DNA of 64,000 nucleotides from the NCBI GenBank assembly GCA_038116945.1, contig JAYOEY010000020.1:1-64000 (forward strand), read 5' to 3'. A program made the translations under genes and the position numbers. Position 1 is the stretch's first letter. The number at the start of each line of letters is the position of its first letter. The DNA is from JAYOEY01 sp038116945 (GTDB taxonomy: Bacteria > Pseudomonadota > Alphaproteobacteria > MPNO01 > UBA2964). The notes beneath the pieces were generated by a model. It saw only the letters and a list, made by a program, of their open reading frames with translations. It ran no database searches and had not been told where the DNA came from. Of the stretch, positions 9,218 through 16,811 are shown piece by piece.

Positions 9218-9250
9218 GGAGAGAATATTTTCGCGTGTCTGCGGGGCGGC

Positions 9251-9415
9251 GGAGCCAGCCCCCACCCCGACCCTCCCCCGCGCCGGGGGAGGGGACACTA
9301 CAGTGCAGTCGAGAATTACGAACTCCCTCCCCCAATAATGCGGGAGGGGGGCTGTCAGGGGGAGAGCGAACCAATCCTCCCTCCCCCGATTCCGGGGGAG
9401 GGGTGGGGGGGTAAC
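9251..9415. repeat. C-rich/G-rich palindromic repeats, three units in a 293-bp gap
   Basis: Three units of the CCCTCCCCC/GGGGGAGGG family occupy most of the gap 9218-9510: about 9268-9294, about 9324-9350 and about 9380-9407. It is the longest cluster of this repeat in the window. The remainder holds only the promoter region of the LigA-like gene. Confidence 0.75.
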
Positions 9416-9510
9416 CCGCGGGACCGGGCGTGAAGACCGCCTCAATTTCCATACCGGGCCTTTCGCGCTAGACTGTTCTCGAATGAGAACAGAATCGGAG
9501 GAATTCTCCC

Positions 9511-9873
9511 ATGGCCGAACAGCGCGACAGATCGAGACAGATCCCCGGCACCACCGTGTTCGACGGGGCGGTGTCGCGGCAGGGCTACCGCATCAACAAG
9601 TTCGCCATGTCCTTCACGCAGCCGGAAAACCGCGAGGCTTTCATGGCGGACGAGGAAGCCTATATGGAGAAATGGGGCCTCAGCGAGCAGGAGCGGCAGT
9701 TCCTGCGCGACCGCGACTATCGCGGGCTGATCGACGAGTGCGGCGGCAATATCTACATGATCATGAAGCTGGGCGTTTGCACCGGCGACGGGCTCTACCA
9801 TATCGGCGCGCAGCTGCGCGGCCAGACATTCGAGGAATTCATGGCGACGCGCGGCGCGGCCGGCGCGCGATAG
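9511..9873 (+). CDS. ligA: Protocatechuate 4,5-dioxygenase alpha-subunit-like (LigA)
   Basis: 120 residues of the LigA family, the small helical subunit that caps the active site of type II extradiol dioxygenases. The segment SEQERQFLRDRDYRGLIDECGGNIYMIMKLG is typical of LigA, where the helices close over the substrate. RBS GGAGGAATTCTCCC precedes the ATG. The LigB-like catalytic subunit follows after 27 bases, as in classical ligAB operons. Protocatechuate and gallate/methylgallate enzymes cannot be told apart from this subunit. Confidence 0.88.
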   Translation: MAEQRDRSRQIPGTTVFDGAVSRQGYRINKFAMSFTQPENREAFMADEEAYMEKWGLSEQERQFLRDRDYRGLIDECGGNIYMIMKLGVCTGDGLYHIGAQLRGQTFEEFMATRGAAGAR

Positions 9874-9900
9874 GGGCGCGAGATAGGGGAGATCGCTGAG

Positions 9901-10734
9901 ATGGCGAAAATCGTCGGTGGAATCGGCTCGTCGCACGTGCCCTCGATCGGCAAGGTGATCGACATGGGCGAGCAGGACGAGCCCGCCTGGAAGCCCCTGT
10001 TCGATGCCTATGTGCCGGTGCGGGGCTGGCTGGAAGACCTCAAACCCGATATCGCCATCGTGGTCTATAACGATCACGGCGCCAGCATGTTCTTCGACAG
10101 GTACCCGACCTTCGCGATCGGCGCGGCGGACACATATGCCATTGGCGACGAGGGGTGGGGCCGTCGCCCGCTGCCGGACCTGCCCGGAGACGCCGAGTTT
10201 TCATGGCACCTAGCGGAGTCCCTCGTTTACGACGAGTTCGACATGACGGTGTGCCAGGAGCTGTCGGTCGAGCACGGGTTCTTGGTGCCGATGAATCTGT
10301 GCTTTCCGCACGAGCCCGCCTGGCCCGTCGCGGTGGTGCCGGTGGCGGTGAACGTCATCCAGCATCCGTTGCCGACCGCTTTGCGCTGCTGGAAGCTGGG
10401 CCAGGCGATCCGCCGCGCGGTGGAGTCGTGCCCGCGCGATCTGCGGGTGGTGATCTTCGGCACCGGCGGTCTGTCGCACCAGCTCAACGGCACGCGGTTC
10501 GGCCATATCAACCCGGAGTTCGACAACCGATTCCTCGATCTGCTGGCCGACGACCCGATGCAGCTCACCGAGATGACGCATCAGCACATCATGGAGGAAG
10601 CCGGCGCGGAGGCGGTGGAAATCATCATGTGGCTCACCATGCGCGGCGCGCTGTCGGCAGATCCGATCCAGGTGCACCGCAACTACTATGCGCCGATGAC
10701 CACCGGCATGGGGCTGATAGCATTCGAGGAGTAG
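9901..10734 (+). CDS. ligB: Protocatechuate 4,5-dioxygenase beta-subunit-like (LigB), catalytic
   Basis: 277 residues, close in length and sequence to LigB of sphingomonads. Expected iron ligands are H12 (SSHVPS), H59 (YNDHGAS) and E240 (AEAVEIIMW); the acid/base histidine is H193 in GTGGLSHQL, and H125 is also conserved. Fe(II) LigAB cleaves protocatechuate or a related catechol acid at the 4,5 bond. It pairs with the preceding LigA-like gene. A palindromic repeat follows, marking the end of the unit. The downstream genes of the 4,5-cleavage pathway (ligC, ligI, ligJ, ligK) are not in the window. Confidence 0.92.
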   Translation: MAKIVGGIGSSHVPSIGKVIDMGEQDEPAWKPLFDAYVPVRGWLEDLKPDIAIVVYNDHGASMFFDRYPTFAIGAADTYAIGDEGWGRRPLPDLPGDAEFSWHLAESLVYDEFDMTVCQELSVEHGFLVPMNLCFPHEPAWPVAVVPVAVNVIQHPLPTALRCWKLGQAIRRAVESCPRDLRVVIFGTGGLSHQLNGTRFGHINPEFDNRFLDLLADDPMQLTEMTHQHIMEEAGAEAVEIIMWLTMRGALSADPIQVHRNYYAPMTTGMGLIAFEE

Positions 10735-10763
10735 GGGAGAGCGCGCACCCGTATCCTGATTGG

Positions 10764-10850
10764 TCGTCATCACCGGGCGTGTCCCGGTGATCTCCCGAAG
10801 AGGGCTCTGTCCCTACAAGATGCCCGGGACCAAGCCCGGGCATGACGGGC
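10764..10850. repeat. REP-like double palindrome (ATCACCGGG.../GATGCCCGGG...)
   Basis: Two hairpins in a row: ATCACCGGG-cgtgt-CCCGGTGAT at about 10769-10791 and ATGCCCGGG-accaag-CCCGGGCAT at about 10820-10843. A homologous copy with the same order and spacing lies at 40251-40333. It is a dispersed repeat, placed after ligB and before a convergent gene. Confidence 0.8.
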
Positions 10851-10880
10851 CAAGCGGCGGACGGCGGGACAGAAGAGAGA

Positions 10881-11294
10881 TCATCCCCGGCTCTGCGGCC
10901 CTACCCGGTCTATCGTGATACGGATGATGACGCGGTCCTCGTCCAGGATGTGGCGGCGCGATTCTTCTTCATCGAAATCGTCGCCCAGACGCCGCCGATA
11001 GGCCTCCAGCAGCAGGTCGAGCGAGTCGGGCAGGCCGATCACCTCGGCGGTTCCGTCGAGCTGGTAATAGGCAGAGCCGTTCCACTGTTCGCCCAGCACC
11101 ACCATGGAGACCCGCGGGTCGCGCCGGATGTTTTTCACCTTGTAGGTGCTGCCGCGCGACGAGATCGTCACCCGACCCTCGGCATCCACGCCCGGCGTCA
11201 CCAGCGTCATCTGCGGCGAACCGTCCCGCCGGCGCGCCAGCAGCACGCCGCGATGGTTGGTCTCAAGAAATTTCTGAACGTCGCTGATTTCCAT
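10881..11294 (-). CDS. Pyridoxamine 5'-phosphate oxidase-like flavin/F420-type protein
   Basis: 137 residues of the small split-barrel PPOX family. Visible are the first strands (NHRGVLLARRRDGSPQMTLVTPGVDAEGRVTISS), the RGSTYKVKNIRRDPRVSMVVL segment typical of F420/FMN/heme-binding PPOX proteins, and the GTAEVIG strand. Such proteins bind a flavin-type cofactor and often reduce small substrates, but the natural reaction is usually unknown. It is convergent with ligB across a REP-like repeat. Confidence 0.8.
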   Translation of the reverse strand: MEISDVQKFLETNHRGVLLARRRDGSPQMTLVTPGVDAEGRVTISSRGSTYKVKNIRRDPRVSMVVLGEQWNGSAYYQLDGTAEVIGLPDSLDLLLEAYRRRLGDDFDEEESRRHILDEDRVIIRITIDRVGPQSRG

Positions 11295-11325
11295 GGGGAG
11301 CTCGTATATCCGGGATTACAATCGG

Positions 11326-11760
11326 TTATTTTGCGGTCGTCGAAATATTCTTCAGGAACTCGACCTTCTCAGCATCGGTTTTGAGTGTGCTGAATTTTGT
11401 CTTGGCAGCGTCATCGAACTCAATGCGGGTGTATCCGAGATTCTTCAGGCAGGAATCGTAGGCCGCGCTGTCTGCCCGTCCCATGGCGATGCCCTCCGCG
11501 GCCCCGCCCAGGAAACCGCCCCCATAAGTCCCGTAGACGACGGGGGGTCATACGAATACGTATTTTTTATCAGGGAAATGCTTCGGCTTACCGCCCGTGG
11601 CGACAGACCAGCAGTCTTCCTTCTGTTTTTTCCAAAGGTCGGCGCTCACGTCGCTTTTAATATGGGAGTAGCTTGCCGCGCATGCCGTCAGCAGACTACC
11701 CGCCATGATGACTATGGCCAGACGAATGGTGGGTATCATATCCATTGGTTCGACTCTCAT
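11326..11760 (-). pseudogene. Small lipoprotein gene interrupted by an in-frame TGA
   Basis: On the minus strand one reading frame runs from ATG 11760 to TAA 11326-11328 with a single internal stop, TGA at 11548-11550. The first part has a signal peptide and lipobox (AIVIMAGSLLTAC) and a soluble stretch ending KHFPDKKYVFV. After the TGA the same frame continues for 73 codons with sensible content: YGTYGGGFLGGAAEGIAMG, a cysteine-containing YDSCLKNLGY and a lysine-rich end. The uniform frame on both sides points to one substitution (for example CGA to TGA), a sequencing error or readthrough. Without the stop it would be a lipoprotein of about 144 residues. No family recognised. Other starts in frame are TTG 11766 and ATG 11739. 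Confidence 0.7.
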
Positions 11761-11845
11761 TTCCAACTGAGAAAGAATTTCCTAGAAAAAATGTAGTCGT
11801 CGTACGCATGTCGGGGAAGACCCAACCTGTTGAAGGAGTATCCGT

Positions 11846-11872
11846 ATGTCCGCAACTGTCGCTATTATTTGA
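11846..11872 (+). CDS. Eight-codon leader ORF upstream of a Rieske oxygenase
   Basis: A strong Shine-Dalgarno AAGGAG (11833-11838) lies 7 bases before ATG 11846, which opens an eight-codon frame (MSATVAII) ending in TGA 11870-11872. The oxygenase ATG follows two bases later at 11875 and has no ribosome site of its own. This arrangement suggests that translation of the oxygenase is coupled to termination on the leader. A TTG at 11830 in the oxygenase frame is the alternative start, but it precedes the Shine-Dalgarno. Confidence 0.5.
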   Translation: MSATVAII

Positions 11873-11874
11873 CC

Positions 11875-13113
11875 ATGTTATCGCATGAAGAAAATGACCT
11901 TCTGACCCGCGTCGGTCCGGGCACGCCGATGGGCAACCTGATGCGGCGCTACTGGATTCCCGCGGTCTTTTCGCGCCAGATCGAAAAACCGGACTGCCCG
12001 CCGGTACGCGTCAAGCTGCTGGGCGAGAACCTCGTGGCGTTCCGCGACAGCAAGGGCCGGCCGGGACTGCTGGACGAGCGCTGTCCGCACCGCACCGCGT
12101 CGATGTTTTTCGGCCGCAACGAGGAATGCGGCCTGCGCTGCGTCTATCACGGCTGGAAATTCGACGTGACCGGCAAATGCGTCGATCTGCCCTCCGAGCC
12201 GCCCGGCAGCAATTTTCAGGACAAGGTGCGGATTACCGCCTACCCCTGTCACGAGGCCGGCGCCATCGTCTGGGCCTATATGGGGCCGGCCGACCGCAAA
12301 CCGGAATTTCCCGAATTCGAATGGACAGAGCTGCCGGACTCCCATCGTTATGCCTCGCGTCATATCGAGCGATGCAACTGGCTGCAGGCGCTGGAAGGCG
12401 GGTTCGATACCAGCCACCTGGCCTTCCTGCACCGGGGCGCGACGCAGGCGCCGCGTGCGGTACCGTCGCGCTACGAGGTGATCCCCAAGGATTTCGGCTT
12501 TGTGGTCGGCACCGGGCGCGACGTGATCGACGGAGAAACGCTGTGGACCGCCAACGTGATGGCGATGCCGTTCCACAAGATCATCGCGACCGATCCTTAC
12601 GGCGCGCATTGCTGGGTGCCCATGGACGACCACAGCACGATGCTCTACAGCCTCGATTACCGGCCCGACCGGCCGCTCGCCGACGACGATCTGGCGCTCA
12701 GCCGGAATTACGAACACATTCACGCCGAAACGATCCCCGGCACCGACCTGCCAGTCGAGAATGCCGCGAACGATTATCTGATCGACCGTGCGGCTCAGGC
12801 CCGGGGTCCGTCCTTCACGGGGATGCGCGGGCTCGCCGTGCAGGACCGCGCGGTACAGGAATCGATGGGCCCGATCGCCGACCGCACCATCGAGCATCTG
12901 GGCGTCAGCGACACCGCGATCATCCGGATCCGGCGCCTGCTGCTGGAAGCGGTGCGCAGCCTGGAGGCCGGAAAAGAGCCGCCCGGCATGAGGGGCGCGA
13001 GCTATCGCGTGCGGTCGTCGCGCTTTTCCGCCCCGGCGAAGACGGCCTTCGCCGATGTGGTGGACGAACGCGTGGCGCTGGATGCCGCGCCGGTGATGGA
13101 TGCGAAACTCTAA
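11875..13113 (+). CDS. Rieske oxygenase, phthalate 4,5-dioxygenase oxygenase-type
   Basis: 412 residues. Rieske ligands are in ERCPHRTASM and LRCVYHGWKFD, about residues 67-90; the catalytic iron region is ALEGGFDTSHLAFLHRG. The opening LSHEENDLLTRVGPGTPMGNLMRRYW is the signature of the phthalate dioxygenase (OhpA/Pht3-like) subgroup, which hydroxylates carboxylated aromatics. The start matches the paralog at 16812-18095, whose N-terminus aligns. Translation probably depends on the eight-codon leader just upstream. A small unknown gene follows after 20 bases. A ferredoxin/reductase partner is not in the window. Confidence 0.9.
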   Translation: MLSHEENDLLTRVGPGTPMGNLMRRYWIPAVFSRQIEKPDCPPVRVKLLGENLVAFRDSKGRPGLLDERCPHRTASMFFGRNEECGLRCVYHGWKFDVTGKCVDLPSEPPGSNFQDKVRITAYPCHEAGAIVWAYMGPADRKPEFPEFEWTELPDSHRYASRHIERCNWLQALEGGFDTSHLAFLHRGATQAPRAVPSRYEVIPKDFGFVVGTGRDVIDGETLWTANVMAMPFHKIIATDPYGAHCWVPMDDHSTMLYSLDYRPDRPLADDDLALSRNYEHIHAETIPGTDLPVENAANDYLIDRAAQARGPSFTGMRGLAVQDRAVQESMGPIADRTIEHLGVSDTAIIRIRRLLLEAVRSLEAGKEPPGMRGASYRVRSSRFSAPAKTAFADVVDERVALDAAPVMDAKL

Positions 13114-13133
13114 CTGCTGGAGGTAATGGAGCC

Positions 13134-13379
13134 ATGACGATACCCGTTGTCGCGATAGAAAAGTCCGCTTCCTCCCTTGTCGATATTTACGGCGAGGCCG
13201 CGCCCGTCTGGGCGCGCGAGCGGGTGGCCGAGTACGAAAGCGACGTCTCCAGAGAGGGCTGCAAATTCTGGTCGGCCGTCGAAGCGGAGACCGTCAGGCT
13301 GCTGGCCAGGGAACGCGCGGGGGCCGAGCCGTCCCGTTCCGGCGCCCTCAATGCGTTTCCGCGGTTTCTGCCGGTTTAG
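13134..13379 (+). CDS. Small protein of unknown function, 81 residues
   Basis: ATG 13134 is preceded by GGAGGTAATGGAGCC and follows the Rieske oxygenase stop by 20 bases, so it is probably the second gene of that operon. It begins MTIPVVAIEKSASSLVDIYG and has a charged middle (ARERVAEYESDVSREG) and a short proline-ending tail. There is no signal peptide, membrane segment or metal motif. It ends 9 bases before the convergent ubiD-type gene. I do not recognise the family; an accessory role for the oxygenase is only a guess from position. Confidence 0.6.
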   Translation: MTIPVVAIEKSASSLVDIYGEAAPVWARERVAEYESDVSREGCKFWSAVEAETVRLLARERAGAEPSRSGALNAFPRFLPV

Positions 13380-13388
13380 CGGGAAACC

Positions 13389-14882
13389 CTACCGTACCGG
13401 CGGCTGCTGGTTGCCGAGCAGCCAGCCCCACTTGTCCTTGGCTTTCGCCCAGAGTTCCGGGTCGGGCATGTTGACCTTCGGGAAACGATCCTTCCAGTGG
13501 AACGGCCGGCAGGCGTTGATGATGGCCCGCGAATTCGTCGTGTCGCCGTCCTCCTTGCGATCGGGATGGATCAGCGGATCGAGCCCGGTCGACCAGGCGT
13601 GATTGATGATGTCGATATCGGTCGCCGGGTCGGTGCGGAAGCAGAGCGCCCACATCACCTCGCCCAGATCCGACGCGTCGATATCGTCGTCCACCACCAC
13701 GACGAACTTGCCGGCATAGGCGCCGAGGCGGCACTGGCTGGCGATCTGGCCGGCCTGGGTGGCGTGGCCGGGATAGCGCTGCTTGATCGAGACCGCGGTA
13801 AACATGCGTCCGCCGCCGCATTCGTGGCACCAGGCCATCTGCACGTCGGGCACGCCGACCGCGTCGATCTGTTCCTTGAGCAGGGCCGAGCGCACGACCG
13901 CGCGGTAGCGCGACTGTTCCTCCGGCGGGCGCTGCGGCGGGCAGCCGAGCAGGATCGGATTGTTCCGGTGATAGATCGCCTTGATGTCGAGCGTCGGTCC
14001 GGCATGCTCCGGGTTGCCGTAATAGCCGGTCCATTCGCCGAACGGTCCTTCCAGCCGGCGCTTGTCGGGATAGCAGAACCCTTCCAGCACGACCTCGGCG
14101 TTGGCCGGGAAGGGCAGGCCGGTATGCTTGCCGATCACGACTTCGGTCGGGCGTCCGCGATAGGCCCCCATGATGTCGAATTCGCAGACCCCGTAGGGAA
14201 TTTCCGACGATGACATCAGGAAGCTCAGCGGATCGACGCCGACCACCACGCAAACCGGCATCGGCTCGTTCTCCGACATGTATTTCTGCCGGTGGATGCG
14301 GCCGTGCTTGCCGGGCGAGATATAGAATCCGACGGTCTTCTCGTCATGGATCATCACGCGGTAGGTGCCGACATTGATCCAGTTTTCGACCGGGTCGCGC
14401 GTGACGTTGAACGAGCCCGTGCCGATATAGCGCCCGCCGTCGCCGGCGTGCCACAGCGGTGTCGGGAAGGAGAGCACGTTGACGTCGTCGCCTTCCATGA
14501 TGTTTTCCATCACCGGGCCGGTCTGCACGACCTCGTAGGGAAGCGGGTTCCTGACGACTTCCTGATAGGCGGCGTTGAACGCCATGCTGAGTTCGAACTT
14601 GGTCAGATGGGCGGGAAAGCCCAGCGTGATGTTCTGGCGCTGGCCGCCGAAGAAATTGGTGAAAACCCGGTGGCCCTTCGGATAGCCGGGGATCTCGTCG
14701 AACAGGGCGCAGGGCGCGGTTTCGCTGTGCTGCAGCAGCTCCGCGGCCAGCCCGATATCCTCTTCCCAAGTCGCGCCGTCGATCCGGCGCAGCTCGCCCA
14801 GCTTCTCGACCTCGTCGATATATTCGCGCAGATCGTTATAGGTGACGTTGTGCTTGAGATTGCCGATCTGAGATCCGTCCAT
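13389..14882 (-). CDS. UbiD-family (prenylated-FMN) decarboxylase
   Basis: 497 residues, the normal length for UbiD/Fdc-type decarboxylases. The catalytic E-x4-E pair is visible in EGPFGEWTGYYG and the conserved arginine in VGTYRVMIHDEKTVGF. These enzymes use prenylated FMN, made by UbiX (not in this window), to remove or add a carboxyl on aromatic or alpha,beta-unsaturated acids. GGGAGA lies before ATG 14882; the frame is open upstream but that part is the shadow of the divergent exporter gene. Placed among Rieske oxygenases, it probably decarboxylates an aromatic acid. A paralog lies at 21096-22565 and a relic of another copy at 19515-19633. Confidence 0.9.
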   Translation of the reverse strand: MDGSQIGNLKHNVTYNDLREYIDEVEKLGELRRIDGATWEEDIGLAAELLQHSETAPCALFDEIPGYPKGHRVFTNFFGGQRQNITLGFPAHLTKFELSMAFNAAYQEVVRNPLPYEVVQTGPVMENIMEGDDVNVLSFPTPLWHAGDGGRYIGTGSFNVTRDPVENWINVGTYRVMIHDEKTVGFYISPGKHGRIHRQKYMSENEPMPVCVVVGVDPLSFLMSSSEIPYGVCEFDIMGAYRGRPTEVVIGKHTGLPFPANAEVVLEGFCYPDKRRLEGPFGEWTGYYGNPEHAGPTLDIKAIYHRNNPILLGCPPQRPPEEQSRYRAVVRSALLKEQIDAVGVPDVQMAWCHECGGGRMFTAVSIKQRYPGHATQAGQIASQCRLGAYAGKFVVVVDDDIDASDLGEVMWALCFRTDPATDIDIINHAWSTGLDPLIHPDRKEDGDTTNSRAIINACRPFHWKDRFPKVNMPDPELWAKAKDKWGWLLGNQQPPVR

Positions 14883-15009
14883 GGCGCTGTCTCCCGGTTT
14901 TGAAGGTGCTGCAGGAAAGGTATGCATAGCGCGCGGCGCTGTAAACGGCGGTGATGGCGACGGGCCTGAAACGGTGTAGGTTGAACGGCCAGAAGGAAGA
15001 CAGAACCGG

Positions 15010-15909
15010 TTGAATAGGAACGACAATACCGAAACGACCGACCGCCGGAGCGATACCGTCCGCGGCATCGCCTGGATGCTGCTGAGTATCGCCGGGCTGA
15101 CCGTCGTTGTCCTGTCGGGCCGAGCGCTCAAAGTGGACATGGATCCGCTACAGCTGCTGTTCTGGCGGGCGCTGGTCGGGCTGATCATCATTTCGGCGGT
15201 CGTCGCGCCCAGGGGTTTCCATACGGTGCGGACGCGGCGTCTGGGCCTTCATGTCGTTCGCAACCTGATCCATCTCGCGGCCCAGTTCGGCATCTACTAC
15301 GCTTTCATCGTCGTCCCGCTGGCCGAGGTGACGGCGGTTGAATACACAATTCCCGCGATGACGGCGCTGATCGCCGCGGTTTTCCTCGGCGAGAAGGTCG
15401 GTATTCACCGATGGGTCGGCATGGGGATGAGCTTTGTCGGCGTGCTGTTCGTGGTCCGGCCCGGTTTCGCAGACGTGCCGCCCGAGATGTTCGTCATGTT
15501 CGGCGGCGCGCTTTGCTTCGCCATCAACAACGTGATGATCAAGGCGATGACGAGGACCGAATCCGCCGAGACCATGGTCTTCAACATGAACCTGATCCAG
15601 CTGATGATTTCACTCGGTCCGGCGCTCTATGTCTGGACCCATCCCGAATGGCACCACGTGCCTTGGATTCTCGGGCTCGGCGCGGCGGGGCTGGTAACGC
15701 ATTACGCGATGACGCGGGCGCTGACGCTGGCCGACACCTCTGTCTGCTTCCCGCTCGATTTCCTGCGCCTGCCCTTCATCGCCATCGGCGCCTGGCTGCT
15801 GTGGGGCGAGACGTTCTCGCCCTGGGCCGTGCTCGGCGCCGCCATCATCTTCGGCGGGCAGTATTACGCCGTGTGGAAGGAGACGCGGGGGAAGAGAGGC
15901 GGAAGCTGA
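15010..15909 (+). CDS. EamA/DMT-family transporter
   Basis: 299 residues, standard for the ten-helix drug/metabolite transporter superfamily in two EamA repeats. Hydrophobic helices are clear: IAWMLLSIAGLTVVVLSG, LVGLIIISAVVAP, ALIAAVFLGEKVGIHRW (the conserved glutamate motif) and FIAIGAWLLWGETFSPWAVLGAAIIFGG in the second half. The start used is TTG 15010 behind AGAAGGAAG; an ATG at 15076 lies inside the first helix. Probably exports or imports a small metabolite; the substrate is unknown. It is divergent from the UbiD-type gene and convergent with the SDR gene. Confidence 0.87.
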   Translation: MNRNDNTETTDRRSDTVRGIAWMLLSIAGLTVVVLSGRALKVDMDPLQLLFWRALVGLIIISAVVAPRGFHTVRTRRLGLHVVRNLIHLAAQFGIYYAFIVVPLAEVTAVEYTIPAMTALIAAVFLGEKVGIHRWVGMGMSFVGVLFVVRPGFADVPPEMFVMFGGALCFAINNVMIKAMTRTESAETMVFNMNLIQLMISLGPALYVWTHPEWHHVPWILGLGAAGLVTHYAMTRALTLADTSVCFPLDFLRLPFIAIGAWLLWGETFSPWAVLGAAIIFGGQYYAVWKETRGKRGGS

Positions 15910-15961
15910 ATAAAGCGCCCGGAAAGATCGGCCGCGCCGGTCCTTGCCCGGCGATCGCGCG

Positions 15962-16795
15962 TCAGGACTGCCCGCCGCTGCAGTTGATCACGTCGCCGGT
16001 AATAAAGCTGGCATCGTCGGAAGCGAGAAAGGCGACGGCGGCGGCCTGGTCCTCGGGCGTGCCGCGGCGGCTCAGGGATTTCTGGTTCTGGATGTCCTCG
16101 GACATTTCGCGACGGAAGGCGTCGGCTTCCTCTTTCGGCAAATCTTCGGCCATGACGCCGGGCCGGATGGAGAGACGAGGCGTGACCCTATCCGGAATTT
16201 CCGTTCCGCCCGGAGATACCGTGTTCACGCGGATGCCATAGCGCCCGTACTCCATCGCCAGAACCTTGCCGATGGCGAGGATGCCGCCCTTGCTGGTGGC
16301 GTAGGGCAGGCGATAGAGGCCGCGCACCGATTGCGAGCCCAGATTGACGATCGAACCCGATTCCTGCGCCATCATGGTCGGCAGCACGGCGCGACAGCAC
16401 CACAGCGTCGGCTTGAGGGAGCGCTCCAGCTCCAGCTCGATCTCGTCCGCGGAATAGAGATGGAACGGCTTCATCCAGATCGTACCGCCGACATTGTTGA
16501 CCAGCACGTCGATCCTGCCGAACGCGGAGGCGGCCATCGCCATGAGCTCCTCGGCGCCGGAATACCGGCTCAGATCGACAATCGCCTTGATCGCCTCGAC
16601 GCCGTGTTCGGTCAGCTCGTCGACGACCCTGGCCGCGCCTTCTTCTACCCGGTCCGCGACGACGATCTTGCCGCCCTCCTGGCCCAGCCGTCTCGCCACC
16701 GCCCGGCCGATGCCCTGGCCTGCGCCGGTGACGATGCAGGTCTTGCCCGCGAGTCTGCGCGCGCCGGCTGCCTTTGGATCGAGTTCGTCTGCCAC
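15962..16795 (-). CDS. Short-chain dehydrogenase, cis-diol dehydrogenase (BenD)-like
   Basis: 277 residues from GTG 16795, chosen because GAGGAG sits 8 bases before it; a TTG two codons further upstream is too close to that site. TGAGQGIG is the NAD-binding motif, LVNNVGG follows, and the catalytic YATSK lies after GSQSVRGLYR. BenD-type enzymes dehydrogenate the cis-diol carboxylates made by Rieske dioxygenases, which fits the Rieske gene immediately upstream (16 bases away, same strand). The C-terminal part is long for a classical SDR (about 250), with an extra loop around DRVTPRLSIRPG. Confidence 0.85.
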   Translation of the reverse strand: MADELDPKAAGARRLAGKTCIVTGAGQGIGRAVARRLGQEGGKIVVADRVEEGAARVVDELTEHGVEAIKAIVDLSRYSGAEELMAMAASAFGRIDVLVNNVGGTIWMKPFHLYSADEIELELERSLKPTLWCCRAVLPTMMAQESGSIVNLGSQSVRGLYRLPYATSKGGILAIGKVLAMEYGRYGIRVNTVSPGGTEIPDRVTPRLSIRPGVMAEDLPKEEADAFRREMSEDIQNQKSLSRRGTPEDQAAAVAFLASDDASFITGDVINCSGGQS

Positions 16796-16811
16796 TTTCA
16801 AGCTCCTCGTC

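Noticed and set aside
7310..9445. Minus-strand frame of 711 codons over the crotonase and Rieske genes
   Set aside because: Antisense shadow of two well-supported genes; it also runs through palindromic repeats.
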